NCBI GenBank assembly: GCA_003223215.1
Contig: QHYH01000103.1
Span: 1-64,000 of the forward strand
Source: Acidobacteriota bacterium
Lineage (GTDB): Bacteria; Acidobacteriota; Terriglobia; Acidiferrales; UBA7541
DNA: 64,000 nucleotides
Reading direction: 5' to 3'
Shown here: piece by piece, positions 8,930 to 19,401 of the stretch
Position numbering within the stretch: the stretch's first letter is position 1
Layout of the letters: each line of letters starts with the position of its first letter
Position numbers and translations under genes: made by a program
The notes under the pieces: model-generated
Told to the model about the DNA's origin: nothing
Databases searched by the model: none
Seen by the model: the letters and a program-made list of their open reading frames with translations, nothing else

Positions 8930-11401
8930 TCAAAAGCCCGTACGCTGCATGTTGGCCTTGAGCGCCTCATCGATCCGCGCCACGGATTCGCTCAGGTGCG
9001 CCCGCGTCTCGACAGACATCTTGATGCCCGGCTTGCTCAGTGCGCTCTGCAACTGGCCTCGCAGGCTGGCCAATCCTTGGCGCGACAGGGTCTGCGCATC
9101 CTCCGGCACGGAGGAATCTCGCAGCACCATGCCCACCATCTTGCGCAGATGCGCTCGCTGCAACGATCGGCGGTAGCTGCCAAGGTTCAGAGAGTCGCCC
9201 CGGCGCTTTGGTCTCGGCCCAGATGGAGTCTTGCAGTTCGGCGAAAAGCCCTCCCAGGCCGAACGGCTCCGCCGGCGGGGCCACTTTTACTTCCGAATCC
9301 AGTATCCGGCTCAGCACGAGCGGATGGAACAAGCGGTCCATCACCTGGTTTTGCAAGGATAGAACCATGTCGTGAATGGGCACGTCGAAACGCGTGCGCA
9401 TGGCGAGAAAGTCGACGAAGTTCGAATGCCGCGGGCTGGCCAGCTTGTTCAGCAGTTGCGGAGAAAACCGGAACGCCGGTGGCGAGAACAAATGCTCGCG
9501 CAGCAGTTCGAGCGCCTCCTTCTGTTTTGCCGCCGGCACTGGTTCAAACGGCAGCCGGTTTCCCGGATCGCCCACGTGCGAACGGTAATGGTAGACGCCG
9601 ATGTATTTCGAGGCGAGATACAACGAATATCCTTCCTGCCCCAACGCGCTATTAAAGCTGCGGTGCAACACCTGGTAACCTTCCCCCGGCTTTTCCAGTT
9701 TTTTCTCCATGTTGGCGTGGATTTCCTCCGCCAATTTCACGCGCAGCGCGTAGTACTTCAGCGGGTCGCTGCCAAAATCGAAGCGGTTCACCCCGGGTCC
9801 ATGTCAAAGGGCCCGCCGCCGCGTTCTTCATCGGTGTCGTATGCGAGCTGTGGTTCTGCGGCACGCGAGGCTATCTTCGCCAACTCCGGCAATTCCTCGT
9901 CTGGCGTGTTTGCGGCAATCGGCTTATAGGCATATTCGATGGCCCAGTAGTCGTAGGGACCGAGCGTGGTCTGGTGGTACGGCCCCTGCTTCTGTCCCTC
10001 GGTGGAGATATTTGTCGGGATGTAATCCATCACCGAGCCGGTGAGACCTTCCTTGGCCGTTAGCGTCGCGTCTTGCGCCTGTTCCAGCGTGTGGATGGTG
10101 CTCGCGCGGAAGTTGTGGCGCAGCCCCAGGGTATGTCCGACTTCGTGAGCGGCGATCTCCACCAGATAGTCGTGGACGAACTGGTTCGCCTCCGGACCCT
10201 GCGGATCCATCCCTCGCGCGGTCAGCAGGTCGAACGCGAACTCCGCGTCCCGCACCGCGCCACCGACCAGGTCGCAGAATTCCGCCGGCCGGTTATGCCA
10301 CGGAGCTAGGAACGGTTTTCTTGGCTCTTCCATCCACGGCATCCAGGGCGTTCCCGCAGGATTCACGTATTCGTTGATCTCCCGCCGGAAAAAGCGCGTC
10401 ATCCCCGCATCGAAGCGTATGTCGGCGTCGTAAATCTCTCCGGTGAGCGGATTCACGCGGGACGGCCCTTCCGCGAATCCGGGGTCGGGATAGCCCGCGA
10501 ACCACCGCAGCGTGCTGTACCGCACGTCCGCCGGATCCCAATCGGCGTTATCCGGCTGCTGTCCCACGCGGTCGTCGGCCAAACGTGCACGGAACCCCCG
10601 GCCCAGGCAGTTCGGAAATGCTGTACCGGAAATGAAACAGCACGCTCCGGATGTCCGGTACGTTGCGAGGCGGCTGAGGTGAGGGTGGCGGCGGAACGCC
10701 CGGAGGCAACAACGGGGGCAACGGCGGCTGCTCGGCGGCAAAGTGGTTGACGGTTTCAATTTCGATGTTGCGGTCGAAGGCCTTCAGCATGCCGAAGTTG
10801 CTGTTCTTGGCGTCGTAGCGATAGGCGATTCGAAAAACGTCGTTCAGTTGGTAAGCCATCATCGGTACGTCGGTCAGCAGAATGGCCCCGAGGTCAATCA
10901 ACTCGCTCTTCCGTTCTGGATGGGGCTGGCTCTCGCGCTTGGTGGACCCGAGAATCGAGTCGCTAAAGGAATGCGCGACCGCGCGCCCCATCGGAGAGTT
11001 GTCCTCGGCGGCGAATCGCGTATTCTTCAGAATCACCTGGACGTTTTTCCCCTCTTTATGAAAGACAAAGGGCGTTTCTCCGCAGTAGCTGTCCGCATAG
11101 AATCCCCACTCGCCCAGGCCGGATTCGCAGGTGAGCGAGAACATGTACATTTTGTCGAACTGATCCGGCTGAATTTCCAGATTGATCACTTCAGCCTCTT
11201 TGACGACGTCGGCAAAGGGCTTTTCCTTTGGCGGCTCCGGCTTCTGGTCCGCGGGGCTTGTTTCTTTTCTCCGTCGTTTTTTCCGGGCGGCGTCTGCGCC
11301 GAGAGTCGCGTGCTTCCGAACAAAAACAGTGCGATGGCCAACAGGGGGAAGAATGCTCTAGGCATACAGGTCACTCCTTGGGTTGGCCGCTTGGCGGCCA
11401 A
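8930..11401 (-). pseudogene. DUF5117/DUF5118-type zinc metalloprotease, decayed
   Basis: Fragments in order are: signal peptide (11401-~11245); frameshift; the N-terminal domain to ~10560 (EIQPDQFDKMYMFSLTCESG, ending LADDRVG); a junction straight into QQPDNADWDPADVRYS; the catalytic region with the zinc motif HEVGHTLGLRHN (~10150-10110); a frameshift at ~9788 in a G run; the C-terminal domain; a frameshift at ~9200; and the last ~75 residues ending ANMQRTGF at 8930. Against my memory of the family, ~15 residues are missing after KEAEVI and ~80-90 between DDRVG and QQPDN. That removes part of the protease core fold. With several frameshifts plus two deletions this cannot yield a full enzyme. 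Confidence 0.8.
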
Positions 11402-11538
11402 GCGCGTTGCGAAGGAATATGCGGCTGATACCGGAGTTCTCGAGTAAAGTCAAGTCAAGGTCAATTCGCGCGCCGGCGGAGTCCCAACTCAATCATCCGC
11501 CCATCTTCGATTTCCCATCTTCCCATTTCCGCTTTGTC

Positions 11539-12246
11539 TCAGGCTTCGACGAGGCGGAAGCCTCGGCCGGGCGCAAAACGATAACCTTGCAAGTATTCGT
11601 AGGCGACGCTCCACACGGCACCGCCGGACGCCGCGAACATCAGCTCTTCGATCGGAACGCCAAGAAGCCGGATTCCCGATAGGTTCGCAAGATTGTAGTA
11701 GAGATCGACAAAGTTGCGGTACAGCGACAGAAAATACAAAAACAACGCAAAATACAAGATGGTGAAAATCACCGCGCCCACGATCATGGTCAGGATCAAG
11801 TCACGGCGCAAAAGGGCGACCATGAGCGCGCAAACCGCAAAGGCGACGGCGGTGTTGTAGATGTTCTTCTGGGGATGCCAGGCCCGGAGAATCAAAAAAA
11901 CCACGACCATCACGATAAAAGGGAAGTAGTGTTTCTTGCGCGGCTGCTTTCTGAGCGCGGCAAATCTCTCCTTGAGAAAGATTTCGCCCACGACGGAGGC
12001 AATCCCGCCCACCGCGCCGGCCCAAAGAAAGTCTTCGATGCCCACGCGAAACCGCGCGTCCAGGTCAAACAGCGACGGCGGGGTCCAGTATTGCGGAACG
12101 AACAGGAAACTGGTGAACGCCAGGGGGACGGTGACTGCCGTGCCCCAAATCATCTGCGGACGATACTTCTTTCCCACGAGGTAACAAACCGCCCAGGCGG
12201 CGTCGAAAAGGAGCGCCCCGACCAAGTACGCCAAGTGGTAGTTCAT
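11539..12246 (-). CDS. Lycopene cyclase domain membrane protein
   Basis: A ~235-residue protein with about six or seven membrane helices. The conserved loop GIRLLGVPIEELMFA near the C-terminus carries the PxE(E/D) signature of the CrtYc/CrtYd heterodimeric lycopene cyclase family. Lycopene cyclases of this type cyclise the ends of linear carotenoids. No other carotenoid gene (crtB, crtI, crtE) is in the window, so the substrate is open. I choose the ATG at 12246 because GGAGG lies eight bases upstream; upstream in-frame starts would add a hydrophilic leader. It lies just upstream of the metalloprotease pseudogene on the same strand. Confidence 0.72.
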   Translation of the reverse strand: MNYHLAYLVGALLFDAAWAVCYLVGKKYRPQMIWGTAVTVPLAFTSFLFVPQYWTPPSLFDLDARFRVGIEDFLWAGAVGGIASVVGEIFLKERFAALRKQPRKKHYFPFIVMVVVFLILRAWHPQKNIYNTAVAFAVCALMVALLRRDLILTMIVGAVIFTILYFALFLYFLSLYRNFVDLYYNLANLSGIRLLGVPIEELMFAASGGAVWSVAYEYLQGYRFAPGRGFRLVEA

Positions 12247-12476
12247 CTTCATTTCCTCCGTCGCTCGGTTCGGCTGTTCCTCACCATTTCGTTCGAGGTT
12301 CGACAACGGGCCGGCAGAGACAGCGAGGGCCAATGATGGCGGAGGTTGTTCCCCTGGCAGGGATATCTTGCTCGATCTGTGAACTAAAGCCTTGATCGAT
12401 AAGGCAGGGCGAACGAGGTAAATGTCGCCTGCCCTTCAACTGGCGAGACGAGCAACAGGAGAAGGAGAGCCGGACG

Positions 12477-13055
12477 TTGCGAACGCTCCGGGTCTACACC
12501 CGCCGCAATGCCAAGGTTTACCGGATTGCCTGGCTTCGGCAAGGTCACGAGACTAGGCTTACGCTACGGTTCGTAGAGGTACAGTGGGTGAATCTCCTTG
12601 GGCCTCTGACACGCGGGGAATCGAAGGAGTTCACTTCACGCCTCCCCGCCCTGAACCGCGGCGTTAAGGGAATCAGAGCACACAGCGTGGAAGGCCGCAG
12701 GGAAGGGCGGGACCGACAGCAGCTTCGCGTGTTGCTCGCCAGCGCGGGCAAGCCGGTGCTGGCCGAGTCCGCTTCCACGGAAAATATAAGTTCTTGCGGC
12801 GCGCGCGTTCGAACCGGGTGTCGTTTGCAGCCGGAAACCCGCCTGTTTGTCCAATCTTTGCAAGGTGAATTCTGGGCGCGAGCCAGAGTGGTGTACTGCC
12901 AGACACTCTCGGTGAGGACCTTTGCGCTGGGGTTGGAGTTCCTTGTGAGCGCGGTGAGTGGAGCACGCCGAGGTGAGCGATTTCGCTTGTTCAACAACGG
13001 AGGCGAATCAATTGGCGACAGTGAGTTCGATGGTGGCGGTGGAAGGGATTTTTGA
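12477..13055 (+). CDS. PilZ-domain protein with N-terminal extension
   Basis: The C-terminal ~120 residues form a PilZ domain, with an arginine-rich first motif (GRREGRDRQQLR) and NISSCG matching the D/NxSxxG motif. The first ~70 residues are basic and unlike known domains. The TTG at 12477 has AAGGAG nine bases upstream, supporting the long form. A GTG at 12687 would give the bare PilZ domain but lacks a ribosome site. Its 3' end overlaps the convergent PASTA gene by 48 bp. Confidence 0.65.
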   Translation: MRTLRVYTRRNAKVYRIAWLRQGHETRLTLRFVEVQWVNLLGPLTRGESKEFTSRLPALNRGVKGIRAHSVEGRREGRDRQQLRVLLASAGKPVLAESASTENISSCGARVRTGCRLQPETRLFVQSLQGEFWARARVVYCQTLSVRTFALGLEFLVSAVSGARRGERFRLFNNGGESIGDSEFDGGGGRDF

Positions 13056-13727
13056 GCCGGCCATCGGCGACTGGTCAATCACCGCGCCGCGGGGCCATTG
13101 TGGAGCGGAGACATAATTCACTTTGCGGCGCATTTGCACCTGGTCCAGGCGTCGTTGGGCCTCATTTTCGTTCAATCCCACCAGATGCGGCATGACGTAA
13201 TCGGTCTCGCGAGGTCCCTCGGAAACCAGCACGTCCACGCGAGGCGTGGCAGCCCCGGCGCCGGGTTTAGGGTTTTGCAGCACGATGGTATCAGCGGACT
13301 GCCCTGGCATGCTCATGGCGGAGACTTCGCCGACTTGCAGGCCCTGGCGAAGCAATTCGACGCGCGAGGCGCGCAGGGAGTTTCCTTCGAGCATGGGAGT
13401 CTGCAACTGGCGCTGGCCAAGGCTGAGGACGACATGGGCCTGCTGGGAAACCTTCATGAGGAGGCCAGCGGGGGGAGTCTGGCGCAACACCACGTTGACG
13501 GGCTGCTCGCTGTAGATGCGGTCGGCGACGCGCAGCACCAGGCCACGGGATCGCAGCATGTTGTTGGCTTCCGAAACGTTTTTGCCGACGAGATTGGGCA
13601 TGGTGACTTCGCGGCCATGAATGGCGATGCGCATGGCAGTGATGGCGCTCAAAAAGGCCGCTGACGCAAGAATGAACACGAGCAGCGTCATGCGGGTGAG
13701 CCATTCGAGTCGTTCGCGCAGAGTCAT
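13008..13727 (-). CDS. Membrane-anchored PASTA-domain protein
   Basis: A short cytoplasmic N-terminus and one membrane helix (~13-36) are followed by three PASTA repeats: ~42-108 (TMPNLVGKNVSEANNML), ~109-175 and ~177-239 (MPHLVGLNENEAQRRLDQVQ). PASTA repeats bind peptidoglycan fragments or muropeptides; a kinase domain is absent. In several acidobacterial genomes a similar stand-alone PASTA gene follows def-fmt-rsmB (from memory). Here it comes last in the minus-strand series aroC-def-fmt-tldD-tldE, but a terminator-like hairpin just upstream suggests separate transcription. Confidence 0.82.
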   Translation of the reverse strand: MTLRERLEWLTRMTLLVFILASAAFLSAITAMRIAIHGREVTMPNLVGKNVSEANNMLRSRGLVLRVADRIYSEQPVNVVLRQTPPAGLLMKVSQQAHVVLSLGQRQLQTPMLEGNSLRASRVELLRQGLQVGEVSAMSMPGQSADTIVLQNPKPGAGAATPRVDVLVSEGPRETDYVMPHLVGLNENEAQRRLDQVQMRRKVNYVSAPQWPRGAVIDQSPMAGSKIPSTATIELTVAN

Positions 13728-13771
13728 CTTGAGCCGTAAGTTTAGGTTAGTTCCAAGTTTCGCAGAAAACC

Positions 13772-13801
13772 GAAAAAAGAGAACCTTAAGCCGGAGGTTC
13801 T
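13772..13801 (-). terminator. Rho-independent terminator, probably bidirectional
   Basis: A perfect 7-bp stem AGAACCT/AGGTTCT with an 8-base loop is flanked by T runs on both strands: TTTTT after it on plus, CTTTTTT after it on minus. Minus-strand transcription from the secreted hypothetical gene at 13892-14431 would stop here, before the PASTA gene. Confidence 0.7.
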
Positions 13802-13891
13802 TTTTCCGTATCTCCGTTGCCAGCCTTGCATGTTGAATGAAAGCGACAAAGGAACTCCGACGGGTGCTCGCCCCCTCAAGTTTCCGATTCT

Positions 13892-14431
13892 TTATTTTGC
13901 AGGGTCAGGGGCGAAATTGCCCGCGCGGCCCTGCAGGTTTTTTAGGTCTGCGATCAGAGAGCCGATTCCCTGATTTACATTTCTAATGAAAGTATCCTTG
14001 CGGAAAGCTCCTTCGACCGGCTCGAGCATGGTCCAAAGCACAAAGCGGGTTTTCGCGTCGTAGATGGTCAGGTTGCATTGCGGCGCATAGCTCGGAACAT
14101 GTTTATCGCCGTTGAACGGCGCTTTGAATCGAATTTCAAGAACCAGGTCGGCCTCAGCCGGAGAAAACACAAGGGTGTATTTTCCCCATTCTTTCATCGC
14201 GGCGTAGAAGGCGTTATACGGTTGATCGACATCACCCAGCTTGCGGAAGGTTTGCAAAGCAATGCCATCAAGCCCTCCGTTAGAGATGAAGACATTCTTC
14301 GCCGTAAAGATTTGGGTGGGCACGGGAGCGGGCGGCGCAACGCCTTTCTCCTGGCCACCGACCGTGTGAGAAGAAGAAGCAAGAACAACAAGGAAGAAAA
14401 AAACGATGATGGTAAGGACGGAGCGCGACAT
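13892..14431 (-). CDS. Secreted protein of unknown function
   Basis: A 179-residue protein with a clear signal peptide (TIIVFFFLVVLASSSHTVGG). The mature part shows alternating beta-strand-like segments (VFISN, LVLEIRFKAPF, CNLTIYDAKTRFVLWTMLEPVEGAFRKD). I recall this pattern from acidobacterial exported proteins of unknown function. No catalytic motif is seen. It follows the tldE-like gene on the same strand by ~130 bp and precedes a terminator. Confidence 0.68.
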   Translation of the reverse strand: MSRSVLTIIVFFFLVVLASSSHTVGGQEKGVAPPAPVPTQIFTAKNVFISNGGLDGIALQTFRKLGDVDQPYNAFYAAMKEWGKYTLVFSPAEADLVLEIRFKAPFNGDKHVPSYAPQCNLTIYDAKTRFVLWTMLEPVEGAFRKDTFIRNVNQGIGSLIADLKNLQGRAGNFAPDPAK

Positions 14432-14563
14432 GGACCCTCCGGGAATGCTGCCCGAAAAAAAGACGTGTCCGACCAGTGAAGGGTTGCGGAACTGCGCCAG
14501 GGAAAGGAAAACCTCCGGTCTGCTGACGAACGGACCAGAGCGTTTCCATGATGGATCGAGCCA

Positions 14564-16226
14564 TTACTTCTTGAGAGGGGGAGGCGGATACTCCGGTAAT
14601 TTGTCCTTGCTGGTATCCGCGCGCTTGACTTCCAGCTCGTCGAAAAGGAGCGATGGGCTGATGACCGTGGTAGGAATGCCGCCGGGGCGATTACTGACCA
14701 GAGGGTCGTTGCCAGCGGCAATCACGTCGGCGCGCAGCGCGCGAGTGTCCAGTTCGTTGAAGACGGCGCCGCGCACGAGTTCTTCGTGGCCATCGCTCGC
14801 GTAAACGCGATAGAGCAGGCGGGGGGTGTTGCCGGGCTGGACGAGCGTTTCGACCCGATAGCCGTAAGGCAGGCCCTGTGCCTTGACCATTTCCGTGACT
14901 TTCTTTTTCAGCTTGTCGGGCGATTGTGGCTCCGAACTTTTGACCAAGAGAACGCCGAGATTCGCGGCGGCGGTCGCGCCAGGCGCCGCGCGGCCGTGCC
15001 CGTTCGAAGCAGGGAAGTCGCGAAGCGGCTGCCGGCCGATGAGGTAATTGGTGAGTATGCCGCTTTCGATGACGTCGACGGACTGCGCCTTTACACCTTC
15101 GCTGTCAAACAGGTAGCTCCCGATGAGACTCTTGCCCTGAAAATTCTTCAATGTGGGGTCGTCAATGACCGAAAGAAAGGTCGGGAGAACGCGCGCTTTG
15201 TAGCTGGTGGCGAAGGCGCCGACCGTACGGTTGGGCCGACCAAGCTGCGGCTTGCGACCCACGAGGTTTTGGCCGATCAAGGAGGCGACGATGTCGTCGG
15301 CAGCATCGGGGGAGAACAAAACGGGGCCGCGATACTCTTCTTCGACAATGGGAGCTTTGCGGAGCGCAACAATGGTGTCGAGCGTTTGCTTTGCATCTGT
15401 CATCAAAGCGTCGTGCGAAGGTAATTCCTCCAAGTGCGCAACGAGGTAAGCGGGGCTGCGGCTGAGGCGCATGCCGTCAGCGGCTTGTGCGGAACCGTTT
15501 AATTGCAGGAAGTAGGTGGTCTTACCGCAGCGCGTGACGGTGCCTTCGCTATTGACAACATATTCGTTAATGGCGGAGAAGCGCGCGGACGCGGTGACGG
15601 ATTGCACGTCGGGATACTGACGATACAAGTCGGTGACGTCCTCGAGAGTTTTCTTCCAGGTCGACAGCGATGAGCGGAGCGGATTTGGCAAAATCGTCCA
15701 CTGGATTGGCATCGGTCGTGAAGCGCTTGAGTTCGGCTTGCTTTTCGGCGAGCGCCTGGCCCGCGTCCTTGTAGGCTTCGTCGGTGGCGAGCCAGATCTG
15801 ATGGCGGAGGGCAAGGGAATCGTTGTCCAGGGGAAGAATGGTGGATTCGCCTTGGCCGGGGCCGTAGAAGCTGTCCTGTTTGTAGTCGCCGATGCGAACA
15901 ATCACGCGCAGAACGCGAAAGTGGGTGTGCTGGTTTTCGCGAAGTGCACCGAAAGCGGCTTCGGCGCCGTAATCTTCGACGTCATTGACACGATATTCGA
16001 TGAAATAAGGCGGCTGAACCTGATCCATTTTGAGCCGCGATTTGGAGCGCTCCAGTTCGGTGAGCAGGGCTTCGAGCAAGCCATCGCCCCGGGCTGCCGC
16101 GCGGGCGGCAACCCAGGCGGGGTCGAGCGCGGGCTTGGAGTCGCCAGAAGCGGCGCGGAGCAAAGGCACACAGGGCGCCATGGCCAGCGCGAGAGCGAAT
16201 GCCAGCTTGCGGTGAAGAGCGCTCAC
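14564..16226 (-). pseudogene. Exported TldE/PmbA-like protein, one frameshift
   Basis: This is the second gene of a TldD/TldE-type pair. It begins with GTG at 16226, which overlaps the stop of the preceding tldD as GTGA, a classic coupling overlap. A signal peptide (KLAFALALAMAPCVPLLRAAS) leads to a PmbA/TldE fold. At the place where the catalytic partner has HEVLGH this protein reads SPDAADDIVASL, so it has no zinc site, as expected of TldE. The frame breaks near 15660: ...SAPLIAVDLE leads to a stop at 15567, while the family sequence resumes in another frame at TWKKTLEDVTDLYRQYPD. Everything else looks intact, so one indel (real or sequencing) separates it from a working gene. Confidence 0.78.
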
Positions 16227-18058
16227 GGCTTCACCTCGTCTTTGGCTTGCGCGCCGGCTTTTGCCGCAGAAGCCCCGTCTTCGAACCCGGGCGGAGGCAA
16301 GAGCGGCGGGCGTTCGTGCTGATGCGCGCGCTTTTGCACTTCCATTTCCGAGAAGAGCATGGAAGGAGCGACGGCGGCGACGGGAACTTGCCCGCTCTCC
16401 GCGCCGCAAACGCCGTTAAAAACATGTTTCTGAGCGCCGGTCGTGAGGATGCGGGTCAAAGCGGCGAGAGGTGTGCCGACAATGTCGACCCCGCGGACCA
16501 ATTCATCAGTACGGCCGTCTGCATACACCTTATACACCATCACGGGGAGCACTTGAAACGCCTGCGGCAGTTGGCGCGTGGTGATGGTGAAGCCGCCCTG
16601 TATGTCGTCGAAATACAAGCCGTAGGGTTTGCCCTGTTTTTTCACTTCGTCGACGAGTTTCTGCCGCATCTGGGTTTCCGGGACCGTTTGCGTGGAGGTG
16701 ACAATGAGATTGCCCTGGCGTCCGGTGGGCATGAGTCCGGGCTGATTGCGGCCGTGGCCATTGGACTCGCTAAAATTTTTTATGGGCATGCGCGACATCA
16801 GAAAGTTCTTGAGCACCCCGTCTTTGATGACTTCAACCCGCTCCGCGGGCGTGCCCTCATTGTCGAAGTCGTAGGCGCCGGCGAGTTTCACGCCCGCCAA
16901 TTCGTGGATGGTGGGATCGTCGACCACGCTTAGGAATTTCGGCAAGACTTCCTGCCCGACCTTCTTCGTGAAGGTTTGGCCTTCTTCTTCATCGCGCTGG
17001 CGATGGCCTTCGAGGCGGTGGCCAAGGACTTCATGGAAAAAGACGGCGGCGGCGCGCCCGCTTAGGAGCGCAGGACCGTCGTAGGGTTCGGCCACGGGAG
17101 CTTTGCGGAGAGCGCTGAGGTCCGCGGCCATCTTTTCGATTTTGGCAGTGAGTTCGGCTTCCCCAGGCAGGCCGGTGGCGTTGGGGGCTTGAAAGGTTTC
17201 GACGCGAAGCAGGTCCATGCCGTCGTCGGCGCGGGTCTGTGCTTCCATCACCAGGCGCATGGAGGAACTGGGCGAAACCAGTGTCGTGCCTTCAGTCGAA
17301 ACCATGCGCGAATTGGAATTCGTGACCTGAAGAACGACCGAAGCGAAATAAACGTCGGGATATTTGCGGAAGGCGGCGGAGAGGCGCTTGATTTCGCCTT
17401 CCCAGGCGGAGCGGTCGAAAGGCGCAGGGTCGGCTTCGCCAACATGGGTTTCCGGTCTCTCCTTGGAGAAATCAGGGGATTTGTCCTCCTCTTCGGCGCG
17501 GACAGCGGTGTCGGTACGCACGTTCATCAGCGCGGGAACAGCGCGCTTGTATTCGCGATCGGTGAGCTCCCACAAGACGCGAGCAATGGCATCCTGATCG
17601 TTGCCGAGAGGAAGTGTTCCGGAAGAGACACCGCTCGAGCGGCTCTGCCCGTGGGTATTGTCGAGGTCGGGAGTGCCAACACGCATGGTGACGTCGGCGA
17701 AGCGGCGGGCGATGGCCCGGTCATCTAGAAGGCTGCCGTAGGCCCCGGTAAGCATGATGAAATCCTGGTCGTAGACCGTGTAGCTGAGGTAGTAGGGAGG
17801 CTGGTCGGAGGTGCCAAGTTCCGTGATGGCGCGGGAAAGCTCGGTTTGCATGGCCTTCAAGACGGGATCGTTGGTGGATACGCGCGCCGATACCCTTGAC
17901 GCGGTGCTCGGCGCCGAGGTCGGCTTATCGCCTGCGTCGGACGGGACAGGGAAAAAGACCAGCTGAGCTGCGAGGAAGCTGGCCGCGGCCAGGCGCAAAA
18001 GCTTTGCTGCGCGGACGTGTAGTTGTCCGCGATTTGGTGACAGTTCAGAAATAGGCAT
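16223..18058 (-). CDS. Exported TldD-like zinc metallopeptidase
   Basis: About 611 residues, longer than cytosolic TldD (~480). A signal peptide (LLRLAAASFLAAQLVFFPVPSDAG) precedes a variable N-terminal domain, then the TldD core with the zinc motif HEVLGH at ~342-347, followed by RLEGHRQ. A cysteine in the VCGAESGQVPV segment matches the third zinc ligand of TldD. TldD/TldE pairs are proteases that degrade unstructured peptides and process small RiPP-like precursors in the cytosol; an exported version implies a periplasmic substrate. I choose the ATG at 18058 because GGGGAG lies ten bases upstream (alternative ATG at 18109). Coupled to the downstream tldE by a GTGA overlap. Confidence 0.82.
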   Translation of the reverse strand: MPISELSPNRGQLHVRAAKLLRLAAASFLAAQLVFFPVPSDAGDKPTSAPSTASRVSARVSTNDPVLKAMQTELSRAITELGTSDQPPYYLSYTVYDQDFIMLTGAYGSLLDDRAIARRFADVTMRVGTPDLDNTHGQSRSSGVSSGTLPLGNDQDAIARVLWELTDREYKRAVPALMNVRTDTAVRAEEEDKSPDFSKERPETHVGEADPAPFDRSAWEGEIKRLSAAFRKYPDVYFASVVLQVTNSNSRMVSTEGTTLVSPSSSMRLVMEAQTRADDGMDLLRVETFQAPNATGLPGEAELTAKIEKMAADLSALRKAPVAEPYDGPALLSGRAAAVFFHEVLGHRLEGHRQRDEEEGQTFTKKVGQEVLPKFLSVVDDPTIHELAGVKLAGAYDFDNEGTPAERVEVIKDGVLKNFLMSRMPIKNFSESNGHGRNQPGLMPTGRQGNLIVTSTQTVPETQMRQKLVDEVKKQGKPYGLYFDDIQGGFTITTRQLPQAFQVLPVMVYKVYADGRTDELVRGVDIVGTPLAALTRILTTGAQKHVFNGVCGAESGQVPVAAVAPSMLFSEMEVQKRAHQHERPPLLPPPGFEDGASAAKAGAQAKDEVKP

Positions 18059-18278
18059 GAAAAGTGGACTCCCCTTCGGCGGTCGATTGAAACAGTCAGG
18101 CCATTTCAACGGTCAAGTTCCACCCCTGCCAGGCGGCCTGAGTGACGCAGAATTCGAGTATGCCTTAGTGTTTTGACGCGCGCAAATGAGGTCTTGCGGA
18201 AAGGTTACTCCCCATCGAATGAGGCAGGCATAAAAGACCGAATTGCCGGTCGAGGGCCGTTGACGCGTTTGGCGAAAA

Positions 18279-19259
18279 TCACATATCGCCGAAGCGTTCG
18301 GCGGATTTGAGGCGGGCGCCGTTGGCGAATTCAGCAGCGCTGACTTGTTTGCGTCCTTCGAGTTTGACGGACTGCAACCGCAACGCGGTGGCCTTGCCGC
18401 AAGCAACAAACCAATCCCACTTTCCGCCGAACAGAGCACCAGGCACGGAGCGAGCGGACGCGAAGGAAGGATCGGCGCGGATTTCTGCTGGCAAAGCCGC
18501 GTCGTTAGCCGCTGGCTCGCCCCAGAGGTGGCAGGTCTGGCCGCGAAACGTGGTATAGGCGCCGGGCCAGGGAGCGAAACCGCGCATACGGTTGTAAATT
18601 TCCAGAGCAGAGCTATTCCAAGCAATGCGGCCATCCTCCTTCTTCAAAATGGGCGCGATGGTCGCCTCCGCGTGGTTCTGTGGTCTCGGAACGATTGTGC
18701 CCGCGTCGAGCCCGCGCAGGGTTTCTTCAACGAGAGGGGCGCCAGCTTCAGACATTCGCGCCGCCAGTTCGGGGGCAGCCTCGGCAGGGCCAATTTCCAT
18801 TTCACGTTGCAACAGGATTCCGCCGGTGTCCATACCCGCGTCGATGCGCATGGTCGTGAGGCCCGTCTGTGTTTCGCCGTTAGCGATGGCCCAGTGAACG
18901 GGAGCGGCGCCGCGATACTTCGGGAGCAGGGAAGCGTGAAGATTGATCCAGCCGTGCTTGGGAATCGAAAGGAGGCGTGCAGGGATAATCTGACCGTAGG
19001 CAATAATGACGATGACGTCGGGCGCAAGCCTTTCGAGGAGCTGCTGGACTTCCGGTGCGCGAATTTTCTCCGGTTGGTGCACGGGAAGATGCGCGGCGAG
19101 TGCAACGTCCTTCACGGGGGAAACCGAAATTTGCTGTCCGCGGCCGCGGGGGCGGTCGGGTTGCGAGATGACGCCCAAAACATCGAACTCGGGCCGTGCC
19201 AGAAGATGTTTGAGCGTGGGGACGGCGAACTGGGGGGTGCCACAAAACAGGAGGCGCAT
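18279..19259 (-). CDS. fmt: Methionyl-tRNA formyltransferase
   Basis: Transfers a formyl group from 10-formyl-THF to Met-tRNA(fMet) for translation initiation. The N-terminus MRLLFCGTPQFAVPTL, the catalytic region SLLPKYRGAAPVHWAIANGE and the C-terminal OB-like domain are all present at the usual length (326 residues). ATG at 19259. It follows def on the same strand with a ~140 bp gap, the common def-fmt pairing: deformylation and formylation of the initiator methionine. Confidence 0.96.
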   Translation of the reverse strand: MRLLFCGTPQFAVPTLKHLLARPEFDVLGVISQPDRPRGRGQQISVSPVKDVALAAHLPVHQPEKIRAPEVQQLLERLAPDVIVIIAYGQIIPARLLSIPKHGWINLHASLLPKYRGAAPVHWAIANGETQTGLTTMRIDAGMDTGGILLQREMEIGPAEAAPELAARMSEAGAPLVEETLRGLDAGTIVPRPQNHAEATIAPILKKEDGRIAWNSSALEIYNRMRGFAPWPGAYTTFRGQTCHLWGEPAANDAALPAEIRADPSFASARSVPGALFGGKWDWFVACGKATALRLQSVKLEGRKQVSAAEFANGARLKSAERFGDM

Positions 19260-19401
19260 GGTTCAGACTTTCCCGGCCGAAACAAAGGCTTTGCGAAATA
19301 CCGAGGGGACAGGCGTTGAAATCCTGCTGAAACAGGGCGCCGGATTCCTTCGCTGGCACCCGGGATAAAGCTGCGCCGCTACCGTGTGAAGTTTACGGAA
19401 C

